From positions 186,001-250,000 of the forward strand of contig NZ_VZCB01000079.1 of the NCBI RefSeq assembly GCF_009494395.1: a stretch of 64,000 nt of DNA, in the 5' to 3' direction. Shown here in pieces: positions 8,634-17,983 of this stretch (the first letter of the stretch is position 1; each line of letters starts with the position of its first letter). This stretch comes from Segatella copri (lineage in GTDB: Bacteria > Bacteroidota > Bacteroidia > Bacteroidales > Bacteroidaceae). Under the pieces are notes generated by a model. That model did not search any database. It saw nothing but the letters and a program-made list of their open reading frames with translations, and was not told the origin of the DNA. A program made the position numbers and the translations under genes.

Positions 8634-8654
8634 AACCATTTCGCTTTCAGGATT

Positions 8655-8969
8655 TTACAAGAGAGCCTGGAACTTCTCAGTCAGGGTTGCCTTTGATGCA
8701 GCACCAACGAACTTGTCTACCAGCTGACCACCCTTGAAGAAGAGGATAGTAGGGATGTTGCGAACACCAAACTCCATAGCGATGTCGTCATTCTCCTCTA
8801 CATCACACTTACCAACAACGATTTTACCATCAAACTCCTCAGCCAATTCTGACACGATAGGAGCAATCTGACGGCAAGGACCACACCATGTAGCCCACAA
8901 ATCTACTACCAATGGCAACTCGCCATTCTTGTAACTCTCGAAATTCTCTGTTGTAATTGTTACTTCCAT
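8655..8969 (-). CDS. trxA: thioredoxin
   Basis: This 104-residue protein has the classical fold order and active site WATWCGPCRQIAP (Cys pair near residues 29-32), the Asp-Val motif GKCDVEEN, and the cis-Pro segment RNIPTILFFKGG. It reduces protein disulfides in the cytosol at the expense of thioredoxin reductase. There is no signal peptide. It lies 50 bases downstream of dnaE on the same strand and ends in a strong hairpin. Confidence 0.96.
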   Translation of the reverse strand: MEVTITTENFESYKNGELPLVVDLWATWCGPCRQIAPIVSELAEEFDGKIVVGKCDVEENDDIAMEFGVRNIPTILFFKGGQLVDKFVGAASKATLTEKFQALL

Positions 8970-9019
8970 TTTCTTTACTTTTTGTTTTATTTATGATTGA
9001 TATTATCTGAGTATATTCA

Positions 9020-12000
9020 CTAGTTAATCTGATAAGACATCTTCGGGTTGTCGTTCACGAACTGAATCAGTTCCCGGCTCACTCCTATCGCCCTGTCCTG
9101 TGCACGCATCGTAAAGTTGGTGTTGGTCTCAGAGTCATGAATCTGTATGAAGAGCTGCGCATGGCCCTCATCGTTCTCAACCAGCGTCTTGAGGTCGTTC
9201 ACCAGCGTATCATCAACGATAGAACTGTCGATGGAAATCGTAAACTTCTCCAATCTGTTCTCCTTCACGGTCTGCAGATATTCCACCGTACTGATCTTGA
9301 AGTCGAGATAGTTGCTGTTGCCATAGCGGGCTACGCACTTTGCCGTAACAAAGATGGTACTTCCCTCCACCATGACGCCTCGCCAGGTGCCCCAGTCCTC
9401 ACCGAAGAGAGCCAGTTCGCCCGACCCCTCAAAGTCTTCGAGGGTAACGAATCCACAAGGCTTTCCGGTCTTGGTAAACTTGGATTTCACCTCGGTGATG
9501 ATGCCGCCGAAGACGATGTCTTCCTTCTTGGCAAGCGCAACCTTGTCGCCCAGCTCCGCACAATGGGTATTGCAGAGGTTGTTGAGGATAATCTCATAAT
9601 CATCCAGCGGATGAGCCGAGAGATAGATGCCCACCAGCTCGCGCTCCCTGTTCAGTCGCTCGATGGTGCTCCAGCCTTCCACCTCAGGAATAGGCGGAGT
9701 GGCTATCTCTACTGCTTCGGTTCCTCCGAAGAGCGATGTAGCCGCCTCCTGCTGCTCGCGCTGATAGAGCTGGCCATAGCGCACCAAGGTATCGAGGAAG
9801 GTCTCGCCCTTGCTGTTCTTGCCGAAGAACTGCTCACGGCGGATGCCGAAGCTGTCGAAACCGCCACTCAGCGCCAGGGTTTCGAAAGCCTTGCGGTTAA
9901 CGCAGGAGAAGTCTACACGTTCTGCAAAATCGAAGATGGTCTTATAGGGACCGTTCTTCTCCCTTTCTGCCACGATGGCATCGGCAGCCGGAGCTCCCAT
10001 ACCCTTGATAGCAGAAAGACCGAATCGGATTTCGCCATGTTCGTTCACACCGAAGGCACGGTAACTCTCGTTCACGTCAGGTCCCAGCGTCTTGATATCC
10101 ATCGACTGGCACTCCTCCATCAGCTTGGTGATTTCGGTAATCTGGGCAAAGCGGCGGGTCATCAGCGCTGCCATGTATTCGGCTGGATAGTGAGCCTTGA
10201 GATAAGCCGTCTGATAGGCTACCCACGAATAGCAGGTGGCATGCGACTTGTTGAAGGCGTAGGAAGCAAACTTCTCCCAGTCGCTCCATATCTTCTCCAA
10301 CACCTTCGGATCGTGTCCGTTCTCCTGTCCCTGCTTGATGAATTTAGGCTTCATTGCATCTACGATTGCCTTCTTCTTCTTACCCATCGCCTTACGGAGG
10401 GCATCAGACTCACCTCGGGTGAAGCTGGCAAGCTGACGGGAAAGGAGCATCACCTGCTCCTGATAGACCGTGATGCCGTAGGTATCCTTCAGATACTTCT
10501 CCATGCACGGGATATCGTAGGTAATCGCCTGCTTACCGTTCTTGCGGGCGATGAAGTCAGGGATATAGTCCATAGGACCCGGACGGTAGAGGGCATTCAT
10601 GGCGATGAGGTCCTCAAACACCGTAGGCTTCAGCTCGCGGAGATACTTCTGCATGCCAGGCGACTCAAACTGGAAGGTTCCGATGGTCTGTCCGCGCTGG
10701 TAGAGCTGATAGGTCAGCTCATCATCGATAGGGATGGTATCGAGGTCTACCACGTCGCCCGTGGTCTGCTTGATGACCTTGCATGCCTCCTTCATCTCGG
10801 AGAGGGTCTTCAAGCCCAGAAAGTCCATCTTGATGAGTCCGGTGGTCTCGATGACGTGACCGTCGTATTGGGTTACTGCCGTCTTCAGTCCCGGAAAATC
10901 AGGGTCATCGGCAGTAGATACAGGCACCCAGTTGCTGATAGGGTCTCGGCAGATGATGAATCCGCAGGCATGGATACCCGTGCCACGGATGGTGCCCTCC
11001 AGCATCTTGGCATATTTGATGGTATTGCTCTCGCGGGGATCGGTGGAGTATTCTGCCTCTCTCAGCTCCGGCGTATACTTGATGGCATTGGGAAGATTCA
11101 TCTTCGCGCCGTCAGGCAGTCGGTCGGGAATCGCCTTGCAGAGCGCATTCGCCTTGTCGAGCGGCAGCTTCTCCACTCGGGCCACGTCCTTGATGGAGTT
11201 CTTCGTTGCCATCGAACCGTATGTAATAATGTGGGCACAGTTCTCATGACCGTACTTATCCATTACCCAGCGCAAGACCTTGCCTCGTCCATCATCATCA
11301 AAGTCGGTATCGATATCAGGCAGGTTGACACGGTCAGGGTTTAGGAAACGCTCAAACAGGAGGTCGTACTTCAAAGGGTCAATCTTGGTAATGCCCAGGC
11401 AATAGGCCACCACGGAACCAGCCGCAGAACCACGGCCCGGACCCACCATCACGCCCAGTTCCTCACGAGCCGCCCTGATGAAGTCGCTCACGATAAGGAA
11501 GTAGCCAGGGAAACCCATGGTCTTCATCACGTGGAGCTCGAAGTTCACATGCTCGTCCACGTTCGCCGGCAGCGGATCTCCATAGAGCTGCCTGGCTCCC
11601 TCGTAGGCAAGATGGCGCAGATACTCGGCCTCAAACTTGATGCGGTATATCTTGTCGTAGCCGCCCAGACGGTCAATCACCTTCTGTCCTTCCTCCGGCG
11701 GCAGCTGATTCTCGCCGTTCTCATCGCTGGTGAATTCCTTGTAGAGGTCTTCCTCTGATACCTTCTGGCGCAGTTGCTCCTCGGTACCGAAACTCTCAGG
11801 AATCGGGAAGAAAGGCATGATTGGTCCGTGGTCGATGCTATAGATTTCCACCTTGTCAAGCACCTCCAGCGTGTTAGACAGTGCCTCGGGAATATCCGAG
11901 AAGACGTCATTCATCTCCTGACGGGTCTTGAACCACTCCTGCTTGGAATATCGCATACGGTTAGGATCGTCCAGGTCCTTGCCGGTAGCTATACAGAGCA

Positions 12001-12730
12001 GGTGGTCGTGGGCCTCAGCCGTCTCCTTGTCCTCGAAGTGGCAGTCGTTGGTGCATACGAGCTTGATGCCGTATTCCCTAGCCATCTCTATGAGCACCTT
12101 GTTGGCCTTCTGCTGCAGCTGGAAAGCCTCGCGGTTGGCCAGGAAAGGAAGCGGTTCCTTCACCTCATGGCGCTGAAGCTCCAGATAGTAATCGTCGCCA
12201 AAGAGATTATGATACCACTCGCAAGCCTCGCGGGCTCCCTCGATGTCGCCATGCAATATCTTAGACGGAACCTCACCGGCAATACATGCCGAACAGACTA
12301 TCAGATCCTCGTGGTATTTCTCCAGGTCGGCACGGTCGGTTCGCGGACGCATATAGTATCCATCCACCCAGGCATTACTGACCAGCTGGATGAGGTTCTT
12401 GTATCCATTATAGTTTTTGGCAAGCACGATGAGGTGGTAACCACTCATATCGCCCTTGTCCTTCTCACGGTCTTCCTTTCTTCGGCGGGCCACGTACATC
12501 TCACAGCCAATGATAGGCTTGAAGGGCTCCAGTCCCTCTTTCTTGCGATCCTTGTTCACCTTGGCGCAATAATCCGTGAGTTCCTTAATACCGAACATCA
12601 CACCATGGTCGGTAACAGCCATACCCTTCATGCCGTCCTTGATGGCCTTGTCAACGAGATGCGGAATCTTAGACTGACCGTCGAGGATGGAATACTGGGT
12701 ATGCACATGTAAATGAACAAAATCTTCCAT
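9020..12730 (-). CDS. dnaE: DNA polymerase III alpha subunit
   Basis: This 1236-residue C-family replicative polymerase has a PHP domain at the N-terminus (HLHVHTQYSILDG, residues about 7-19). The palm follows with the catalytic aspartates in LPDIDTDFDDDGR near residue 470 and the third in MDFLGLKT near 634. The finger region contains RPGPMDYIPDFI. A helix-hairpin-helix part and an OB fold (FGGIITEVKSKF, near 1040-1110) complete it. It is the DnaE1-type enzyme that elongates DNA at the fork. Its promoter faces that of psd across a shared intergenic region, with a short leader of about 25 bases. Confidence 0.98.
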   Translation of the reverse strand: MEDFVHLHVHTQYSILDGQSKIPHLVDKAIKDGMKGMAVTDHGVMFGIKELTDYCAKVNKDRKKEGLEPFKPIIGCEMYVARRRKEDREKDKGDMSGYHLIVLAKNYNGYKNLIQLVSNAWVDGYYMRPRTDRADLEKYHEDLIVCSACIAGEVPSKILHGDIEGAREACEWYHNLFGDDYYLELQRHEVKEPLPFLANREAFQLQQKANKVLIEMAREYGIKLVCTNDCHFEDKETAEAHDHLLCIATGKDLDDPNRMRYSKQEWFKTRQEMNDVFSDIPEALSNTLEVLDKVEIYSIDHGPIMPFFPIPESFGTEEQLRQKVSEEDLYKEFTSDENGENQLPPEEGQKVIDRLGGYDKIYRIKFEAEYLRHLAYEGARQLYGDPLPANVDEHVNFELHVMKTMGFPGYFLIVSDFIRAAREELGVMVGPGRGSAAGSVVAYCLGITKIDPLKYDLLFERFLNPDRVNLPDIDTDFDDDGRGKVLRWVMDKYGHENCAHIITYGSMATKNSIKDVARVEKLPLDKANALCKAIPDRLPDGAKMNLPNAIKYTPELREAEYSTDPRESNTIKYAKMLEGTIRGTGIHACGFIICRDPISNWVPVSTADDPDFPGLKTAVTQYDGHVIETTGLIKMDFLGLKTLSEMKEACKVIKQTTGDVVDLDTIPIDDELTYQLYQRGQTIGTFQFESPGMQKYLRELKPTVFEDLIAMNALYRPGPMDYIPDFIARKNGKQAITYDIPCMEKYLKDTYGITVYQEQVMLLSRQLASFTRGESDALRKAMGKKKKAIVDAMKPKFIKQGQENGHDPKVLEKIWSDWEKFASYAFNKSHATCYSWVAYQTAYLKAHYPAEYMAALMTRRFAQITEITKLMEECQSMDIKTLGPDVNESYRAFGVNEHGEIRFGLSAIKGMGAPAADAIVAEREKNGPYKTIFDFAERVDFSCVNRKAFETLALSGGFDSFGIRREQFFGKNSKGETFLDTLVRYGQLYQREQQEAATSLFGGTEAVEIATPPIPEVEGWSTIERLNRERELVGIYLSAHPLDDYEIILNNLCNTHCAELGDKVALAKKEDIVFGGIITEVKSKFTKTGKPCGFVTLEDFEGSGELALFGEDWGTWRGVMVEGSTIFVTAKCVARYGNSNYLDFKISTVEYLQTVKENRLEKFTISIDSSIVDDTLVNDLKTLVENDEGHAQLFIQIHDSETNTNFTMRAQDRAIGVSRELIQFVNDNPKMSYQIN

Positions 12731-12759
12731 TAAACGTTCTAAATTTCAAAATTTGAGTC

Positions 12760-12790
12760 CAAAGTTACGGCTAAAAGTTGATATTCCAAA
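12760..12790 (-). promoter_or_regulatory. dnaE promoter
   Basis: Read on the minus strand: TTTG (12787-12790), 19 bases, TAACTTTG (12760-12767). This is the Bacteroidota consensus with ideal spacing, 30 bases upstream of the dnaE ATG. Confidence 0.75.
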
Positions 12791-12837
12791 AGAAAAAAGA
12801 GAAAAAATTGAAAAACATAAAAGAAACGCCCAAAAAA

Positions 12838-12869
12838 TTTGCTAAAACGACAAAAATACAGTACCTTTG
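12838..12869 (+). promoter_or_regulatory. psd-pssA promoter
   Basis: TTTG (12838-12841), 20 bases, TACCTTTG (12862-12869). The psd ATG lies 26 bases downstream of the -7 box. Confidence 0.75.
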
Positions 12870-12895
12870 CACCAATAAAAACTTAATCCTACCTT

Positions 12896-13588
12896 ATGGG
12901 ACAAAAAATAAAGAAACTGAAAAAGATAAGACTGCATCGCGAAGGCACCGATCAGCTGGTGGGCGGAGCGATAGCGTTAGTAGCCATTGCGGCAATATTA
13001 TGGGGAGCTTTTGACACCAAAATTCCATTCTGGATTTTCCTGGTTGTCTTCGGTGTGGTTTACTGCATCGTGCTCAATTTCTATCGCTGCCCTATCCGCT
13101 ACCTGAACGTAGAGGATACTGAGAAGCTCGTCGTAGCTCCTGCCGATGGCAAGATTGTGGTAATAGAAGAAGTAGATAATGCGCCATATTTTAATGACAA
13201 GCGATTGATGATTTCCATCTTCATGAGCCTTTGGAACGTACATGCCAACTGGTTCCCGGTAGACGGAAAGGTGAAATTCGTAAAGCATGTGGATGGCAAC
13301 TACCACAAGGCTTGGCTGCCTAAGGCAAGCGAGGAAAACGAGCATGCCGACGTCATGATCACTACCCCTGAAGGCGTAGATGTATTGTGTCGTCAGATTG
13401 CCGGTGCCGTAGCGCGCCGTATCGTAACTTATGCAAAGGAAGGCGAAGAGTGCTATATCGACGAGCACCTTGGCTTTATCAAACTGGGTTCACGTGTGGA
13501 TGTTTACCTGCCTCTCGGAACAGAAGTATGTGTGAAGATGGGACAGTCTACCACGGGTGACCAAACCATCATTGCAAAATTGAAATAA
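12896..13588 (+). CDS. psd: phosphatidylserine decarboxylase, small bacterial type
   Basis: This 230-residue protein carries two N-terminal hydrophobic segments (about residues 21-38 and 43-59). Conserved [13 protein letters not shown] and [18 protein letters not shown] motifs follow. Near residue 198, [13 protein letters not shown] contains the Gly-Ser pair where the proenzyme self-cleaves to make the pyruvoyl cofactor. The enzyme converts phosphatidylserine to phosphatidylethanolamine at the inner membrane. It is the short class (about 215-230 residues), not the E. coli class. pssA, which makes its substrate, starts three bases after its stop, so the two are one operon. Confidence 0.96.
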   Translation: MGQKIKKLKKIRLHREGTDQLVGGAIALVAIAAILWGAFDTKIPFWIFLVVFGVVYCIVLNFYRCPIRYLNVEDTEKLVVAPADGKIVVIEEVDNAPYFNDKRLMISIFMSLWNVHANWFPVDGKVKFVKHVDGNYHKAWLPKASEENEHADVMITTPEGVDVLCRQIAGAVARRIVTYAKEGEECYIDEHLGFIKLGSRVDVYLPLGTEVCVKMGQSTTGDQTIIAKLK

Positions 13589-13591
13589 AAA

Positions 13592-14320
13592 ATGAGCATG
13601 AAGAAACATATCCCTAACACGATAACATGCTGCAACCTGATATCAGGCTGCATTGCTACATCGTTTGCCTTCGGTGGAAATCCAGAGATGGCTTTGTTGT
13701 GGATAATCATTGGAGCCACCTTCGACTTCTTCGACGGTATGAGTGCACGTCTGCTGCACGTTTCATCACCTATCGGCAAGGAGCTGGATTCGCTGGCTGA
13801 CGACGTAACCTTCGGCGTGGCGCCTGCCACCATCGTATTCTCTCATCTCCAGGTGATGGAATACCCAGAGTTTCTGGAGCCGATGCGCCCATGGCTGCCT
13901 TATGCAGCCTTCATCATCGCAGCCTTCTCGGCATTGCGACTGGCCAAGTTCAATCTTGATGAGCGCCAGACCACCTCTTTCATCGGGGTTCCTACTCCAG
14001 CCAACGCCCTGTTCTGGGGCTCGCTGGTAGTATTCAATCCTGCCTGGCTTACAAACCTGAGCTGGTCAGTATATCTGGTTCTGGCTCTCATCCTCATCAC
14101 CAGCTACCTGCTGGTATGCGAGATGCCACTGTTTGCCCTGAAGTTCAAGCAGTGGTCGTTCAAGGGCAATGAGGTGAAATATGGTTTCGCAGGCTTTGCC
14201 GTGGCAATTCTTGCCCTCTCGGTAGCAGACGAGGGCGCAAGAGGATTCCTGCAGGGCTGGTGGATCATCATCCTGATGTATGTTCTCCTCTCTGCCATCC
14301 TATTCATGAGAAAGAAATAA
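13592..14320 (+). CDS. pssA: CDP-diacylglycerol-serine O-phosphatidyltransferase
   Basis: This 242-residue polytopic protein of the CDP-alcohol phosphatidyltransferase family has the signature DG-x2-AR-x8-G-x3-D-x3-D, read here as DGMSAR...GKELDSLADD near residues 49-72. It condenses CDP-diacylglycerol with serine to phosphatidylserine, which Psd then decarboxylates. It is three bases downstream of psd. A terminator hairpin follows at 14341. Confidence 0.96.
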   Translation: MSMKKHIPNTITCCNLISGCIATSFAFGGNPEMALLWIIIGATFDFFDGMSARLLHVSSPIGKELDSLADDVTFGVAPATIVFSHLQVMEYPEFLEPMRPWLPYAAFIIAAFSALRLAKFNLDERQTTSFIGVPTPANALFWGSLVVFNPAWLTNLSWSVYLVLALILITSYLLVCEMPLFALKFKQWSFKGNEVKYGFAGFAVAILALSVADEGARGFLQGWWIIILMYVLLSAILFMRKK

Positions 14321-14340
14321 AGGATTTAATCAGATAAAAC

Positions 14341-14376
14341 AAAAGGCTTACTCCCCAGACAGGGAAGTAAGCCTTT
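14341..14376. terminator. bidirectional terminator between pssA and pyrH
   Basis: AAAAGGCTTACT-C-CC pairs with GGG-A-AGTAAGCCTTTT across a short loop, flanked by A and T runs on both sides. It lies between convergent genes, 20 bases after pssA and 24 bases after the pyrH stop. Confidence 0.85.
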
Positions 14377-14399
14377 TATCGTTTGCCGGGACTGGCAGA

Positions 14400-15110
14400 T
14401 TAATTGTGCACAAGCGTACCAATCTCCTCACCGTCCATCACCTTCTTCAGGTTACCTACAACATCCATATTGAATACGTAGATAGGAAGGTTGTTCTCCT
14501 TACACATGGTAGTAGCTGTCAGGTCCATAACCTTCAAGCCCTTTGTATAAATCTCATCGTATGTAATGTCGCTGAACTTGGTTGCGGTAGGATCCTTCTC
14601 CGGGTCGGCAGTATAGATACCGTCCACACGGGTACCCTTCAACATGACATCAGCCTCAATCTCGATACCACGGAGAGAAGAGCCGGTATCAGTAGTGAAG
14701 TAAGGACTGCCTGTACCGGCAGAGAAGATGCAGATATAGCCATCCTCCATAGCCTCGATAGCCTTCCACTTGGTATAGAACTCACCGATTGGTTCCATGC
14801 GGATGGCTGTGAGCACCTTGTTCTTGACGCCCAAAGCTCCGAGCGCACTACTCAAAGCAAGAGAATTGATAACTGTAGCACACATGCCCATCTGGTCGCC
14901 CTTCACACGGTCGAAACCCTTCTGGCTGCCACTCAATCCACGGAAGATATTGCCACCGCCGATAACGATGCCAATCTGCACACCCATCTCGTGAACTTCC
15001 TTGATCTGCTTAGCATAATCACTCAAGCGCTCAGGGTCGATACCGAAGCTCTGCTTGCCCATCAGGCTCTCACCGCTCAACTTCAAAAGAATTCTTTTAA
15101 ACTTTGCCAT
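14400..15110 (-). CDS. pyrH: UMP kinase
   Basis: This 236-residue amino-acid-kinase-fold protein has RILLKLSGESLMG at the start, the GIVIGGGNIFRG glycine loop near residue 50, and TGTRVDGIYTADPEKDP and FNMDVVGNL in the C-terminal half. It phosphorylates UMP to UDP in pyrimidine nucleotide synthesis, as a hexamer. The length is normal. birA lies upstream on the same strand, separated by a heptad-type A/T-rich spacer (15121-15148), so the two may be cotranscribed. Confidence 0.97.
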   Translation of the reverse strand: MAKFKRILLKLSGESLMGKQSFGIDPERLSDYAKQIKEVHEMGVQIGIVIGGGNIFRGLSGSQKGFDRVKGDQMGMCATVINSLALSSALGALGVKNKVLTAIRMEPIGEFYTKWKAIEAMEDGYICIFSAGTGSPYFTTDTGSSLRGIEIEADVMLKGTRVDGIYTADPEKDPTATKFSDITYDEIYTKGLKVMDLTATTMCKENNLPIYVFNMDVVGNLKKVMDGEEIGTLVHN

Positions 15111-15120
15111 AAATATTTTG

Positions 15121-15148
15121 TTAAATGTTTATTGTTTAATGTTTACTT
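15121..15148 (-). repeat. A/T-rich heptad spacer between birA and pyrH
   Basis: Four 7-bp units read on the plus strand as TTAAATG, TTTATTG, TTTAATG, TTTACTT. They lie 11 bases upstream of the pyrH ATG. The sequence differs from the TTCAAAG family but has the same period and location. Confidence 0.65.
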
Positions 15149-15154
15149 CAGGGA

Positions 15155-15892
15155 TTAAGTATTTATCAGAAACTTGATTTCGCCGAATGCATACGAACGA
15201 ATCACTCCCTTCTTGTCGTGAAGGATAAGATGACCATCGTCCTCAACCTCAACGAAGGCTCCCTCGAACTTGCCATCCTTGTCCTCATACCAATGATAGC
15301 CCTTGCGACGGTAGAGCGAAAGATGGTAGATGCCCGACACATCCATATAGTCGGCACGGCGCAGGAGCTCATAGTATCTGCAGAAAGCCTCAATCACCTT
15401 CTGCAGCACCTCTTCCCTATCCACCTCATGCCCCAGGATCTGAGCCAGAGACACAGGGTTAGGTGCATCGCTCCTGAACTCCATCTGATTGATATTGATG
15501 CCGATGCCGAAGATGCAGCGCTTGATGCCCCTGGAATCGATAGACGTCTCTATCAGCGTACCACTGATTTTCCTGTCCTTCCAATACACATCGTTAGGCC
15601 ACTTCAGCGTAAACCCGTCAGCATAGGAATCCAGGGCATCCTTGATGGCAAGGGCTCCCACCTCGGAAAGCAGGAACTGCTGACGAACCGGCACCCACAC
15701 AGGGCAAGCCAACATACTGAACAGGAGGTTCTTGCCCTCCTCGCTCTCCCAGGTATGCGTGCCCTGTCCCCTGCCGGCTGTCTGGAAATCAGCCACGGCA
15801 ATGGTGAGTGCAGTCTCATCGTATGAACTTAATTCCTTCAGGAAGCGATTGGTAGAATCCACTTCCTTCAATCTTATTATCTTCTTTTCCAT
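15155..15892 (-). CDS. birA: biotin--[acetyl-CoA-carboxylase] ligase
   Basis: This 245-residue monofunctional biotin protein ligase carries the biotinyl-AMP loop GRGQGTHTWESEEGKNLLFS near residue 41, then LKWPNDVYWKDRKISGTLIE with the conserved catalytic Lys, and GIGININQ. The C-terminal SH3-like domain is present. The N-terminal DNA-binding domain of E. coli BirA is absent, so it should not repress biotin genes itself. It activates biotin and attaches it to the carrier domain of acetyl-CoA carboxylase and other biotin enzymes. Confidence 0.95.
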   Translation of the reverse strand: MEKKIIRLKEVDSTNRFLKELSSYDETALTIAVADFQTAGRGQGTHTWESEEGKNLLFSMLACPVWVPVRQQFLLSEVGALAIKDALDSYADGFTLKWPNDVYWKDRKISGTLIETSIDSRGIKRCIFGIGININQMEFRSDAPNPVSLAQILGHEVDREEVLQKVIEAFCRYYELLRRADYMDVSGIYHLSLYRRKGYHWYEDKDGKFEGAFVEVEDDGHLILHDKKGVIRSYAFGEIKFLINT

Positions 15893-15963
15893 TTTATCTT
15901 TTTCCTAATATAGATAATGTACAGACCGTACTTATATACATAGGTACACCCCTCATGACATGA

Positions 15964-16341
15964 TTACAGTATCAGCATCGGATTGAAGGCATCCTTGAGA
16001 TGTTCGAGGCACTTCACCTGATGGCCTACACCTACCACAGCGATGATATCGAAGCGCAGTTCCTTATCCACCTGATGCTCCTTGACATAAGCATTGGCAG
16101 CTATCGCCAGATTGCGCATCTTTCTGCCATCAACAGCTTCCTCCGGCCGCTGGTAATCATCACCGGAACGGGTCTTCACCTCTACCACCACCAAGGTCTT
16201 TCCATCTGGCGAAAGAGCCAGGATATCCAGGTCTCTCTTGCCTATCTTCCAGTCCCGGTCGATGATAACATAGCCTTCGCCTTCAAGGTAAAGAGCCGCC
16301 TCGTCTTCTCCCCATGCACCTAATTCATTATGCTCTGCCAT
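15964..16341 (-). CDS. YraN family (UPF0102) nuclease-fold protein
   Basis: This 125-residue protein has the conserved start HNELGAWGEDEAALYLEGEG followed by DWKIGKRDLDILALSPDG and LVVVEVKTR. The D...E-x-K pattern matches the PD-(D/E)XK nuclease fold. The family is widespread and its exact role is unknown; a Holliday-junction or repair role has been suggested from the fold only. Its promoter is on the minus strand at 16385-16415, about 44 bases upstream, divergent from tadA. Confidence 0.9.
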   Translation of the reverse strand: MAEHNELGAWGEDEAALYLEGEGYVIIDRDWKIGKRDLDILALSPDGKTLVVVEVKTRSGDDYQRPEEAVDGRKMRNLAIAANAYVKEHQVDKELRFDIIAVVGVGHQVKCLEHLKDAFNPMLIL

Positions 16342-16384
16342 AGTCTATTTCCTTTATTTTGCATCAAAAGATACTTTTACCTTG

Positions 16385-16415
16385 CAAAAATAATAAAAAT
16401 AGTTCACACTTCAAA
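16385..16415 (-). promoter_or_regulatory. promoter of the yraN-type gene
   Basis: Minus strand TTTG (16412-16415), 19 bases, TATTTTTG (16385-16392). Spacing is ideal. It faces the tadA -7 box only 34 bases away. Confidence 0.65.
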
Positions 16416-16425
16416 CTTTTTTATG

Positions 16426-16433
16426 TAATTTTG
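16426..16433 (+). promoter_or_regulatory. tadA -7 box, near-leaderless start
   Basis: TAATTTTG matches TAnnTTTG, but no TTTG -33 box is seen at the expected spacing. The ATG at 16445 lies 11 bases on, so the predicted leader is under 10 bases. Confidence 0.55.
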
Positions 16434-16444
16434 CACTAAAAACA

Positions 16445-16891
16445 ATGGAAGATATCAAGAAAAAAGACGAAGCCTACATGCGCCGTGCCCTGATAGAGGC
16501 ACAAGCGGCATTTGATGAAGACGAAATACCGGTGGGCGCCATCATCGTATGCAAGGACCGAATCATATCCCGTGCCCACAATCTTACCGAGATGCTGACC
16601 GATGTCACAGCCCATGCCGAAATGCAGGCCATCACATCAGGCGCCAACATGCTGGGCGGGAAATATCTGAAGGACTGCACGCTCTATGTCACCGTAGAAC
16701 CTTGCGTCATGTGCGCCGGAGCATTGGGATGGGCACAGATAAGCCGGGTAGTATACGGAGCAGGAGATGAGAAGAGGGGGTATACAAAATATGCGCCCGA
16801 TGCACTGCATCCTAAGACTACAGTTACATCGGGCGTACTGGAAGATGAGTGCCGGGCACTCATGCAGGAATTCTTCGCCAGAAAGAGATAG
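16445..16891 (+). CDS. tadA: tRNA adenosine(34) deaminase / nucleoside deaminase
   Basis: This 148-residue zinc deaminase has the zinc ligand and catalytic Glu in HAEMQAI (near residue 58) and the two Cys ligands in TVEPCVMCAGALGWAQ (near residue 88). It begins with the usual YMRRALIEAQAAFDEDEIPVGAII block. TadA makes inosine at the wobble position of tRNA-Arg(ACG); guanine or cytosine deaminases share the fold, so that alternative is not excluded by motifs alone. The -7 promoter box is 11 bases upstream of the start. Confidence 0.92.
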   Translation: MEDIKKKDEAYMRRALIEAQAAFDEDEIPVGAIIVCKDRIISRAHNLTEMLTDVTAHAEMQAITSGANMLGGKYLKDCTLYVTVEPCVMCAGALGWAQISRVVYGAGDEKRGYTKYAPDALHPKTTVTSGVLEDECRALMQEFFARKR

Positions 16892-16983
16892 GAATCTTTT
16901 TCTCTATCTCTTCCCGGCTTATCACTTGATTGTAAAATCCGGATGATAAATCAATCTCCGGATGATTACCTTATTTCTACTGA

Positions 16984-17835
16984 TTACTTAACCAAAACAA
17001 CCAGGTACTTGCTGGTGCTCCAGAAAATCTGTGAGTTGGTGATGCGGAGAGTATACTGCTTGTTGGCATCACGAACCAGAGAATAGCTGCTTGATGGGTG
17101 GGTAGTAAGCAACTTAGCTGACTTAGAGTACAACTTAATCTCTGAGAGGTTGCGGATATCCACCTTGGTGAAGTAATTCTTGTTGAAGTTGCCAGTCATG
17201 ACCTTACCGTCCTGAATGATACTCTGCTCCTTCAGCTCCTTCTTGGTACCGAATACATACCATGCGGTATGGATCTGCTTATCCTGAGCATTGATAGTCT
17301 CAGTCTTCTGATTGCTCTCAGCAGTAAGACGGTTGGTCTTGGTATTGAGGTTATTTACTGTCTCATCGAGTGCAGCAATATGAATATCCTTCTTGTCAAG
17401 TTCCTCACGCAGAGTCTGGAGCTGTGCATCCTTCTCCTCCAACTGCTTCTGCAAGCCCTCGATGGTCTTCTGCAGCTGAGCACCCTTCAAGGTACCGTTG
17501 GCAAGCTGCTTCTGGAGCTTGGCAATGAGTTCACGGTTCTGCTTCATACGGTCAGCAATGAACTGGATGTCTTCCTTGAGCTTTTGCTTCTTGTTGACAC
17601 CCTCGCCATCCTTAGCAAGACTAACGCGATGCTCAGCCTCACTAATCTGCTGGAAACCTTCCTCGATTTCGTTCAAGGTACCCATCAAATCGTTAATTTC
17701 ACTGTCTTTCTGTGCAATAATGCCATTAAGAGAATCTGCCTGAGCAGTGTTTTGAGCAGCAGAATCATTCTTGCCGTTGTTACAACCAGTCAAACAAAAT
17801 GCTGCTACGCATGCTACTAAAAAAAGCTTTTTCAT
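16984..17835 (-). CDS. coiled-coil lipoprotein, function unknown
   Basis: This 283-residue protein starts with signal peptide MKKLFLVACVAAFCLTGC, where LTGC is a lipobox, so it should be a lipidated envelope protein. Residues about 35-190 are a long heptad coiled coil rich in E, K, Q and L, with repeats such as LQKQLEEKDAQLQTLREEL. The C-terminal 90 residues are a compact beta-rich segment (TAWYVFGTKKELKEQSII onward). I recognise the general type of Bacteroidales lipoprotein but not a characterised family. It sits between the convergent tadA and the co-directional rsmI with no operon partner. Confidence 0.8.
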   Translation of the reverse strand: MKKLFLVACVAAFCLTGCNNGKNDSAAQNTAQADSLNGIIAQKDSEINDLMGTLNEIEEGFQQISEAEHRVSLAKDGEGVNKKQKLKEDIQFIADRMKQNRELIAKLQKQLANGTLKGAQLQKTIEGLQKQLEEKDAQLQTLREELDKKDIHIAALDETVNNLNTKTNRLTAESNQKTETINAQDKQIHTAWYVFGTKKELKEQSIIQDGKVMTGNFNKNYFTKVDIRNLSEIKLYSKSAKLLTTHPSSSYSLVRDANKQYTLRITNSQIFWSTSKYLVVLVK

Positions 17836-17983
17836 AATCTGTCTCCTTAATATGATTTAATAATTCGTATTTATACTACATGAAAGAATGCGTGTATACG
17901 CCTTCCATACATAGTAATTACGCTGTCGCTTCATTATTATTACGTGATAAACCCGCATTTATTATATTTAAACACGAATTTAT

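Larger units (their letters stand above)
8124..8654. other. gene-free gap with two inverted-repeat structures
   Basis: This 531-base region between tsaE and trxA has no credible reading frame. In order it holds: a palindromic array of a 15-bp unit (8126-8213); about 80 bases of ordinary sequence; a 31-bp perfect inverted repeat (8296-8326 and 8545-8575) around a very A/T-rich core (8340-8520); and the trxA terminator (8589-8633). Confidence 0.8.

Noticed and set aside
9137..11344. 735-codon open frame on the plus strand, antisense to dnaE
   Set aside because: The dnaE product is complete with all catalytic motifs; the antisense frame has no recognisable domain, no promoter box at its start, and is a side effect of codon bias. 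The same holds for long antisense frames opposite the SprE-like gene, porX, mreB, fumarase and the M16 gene.
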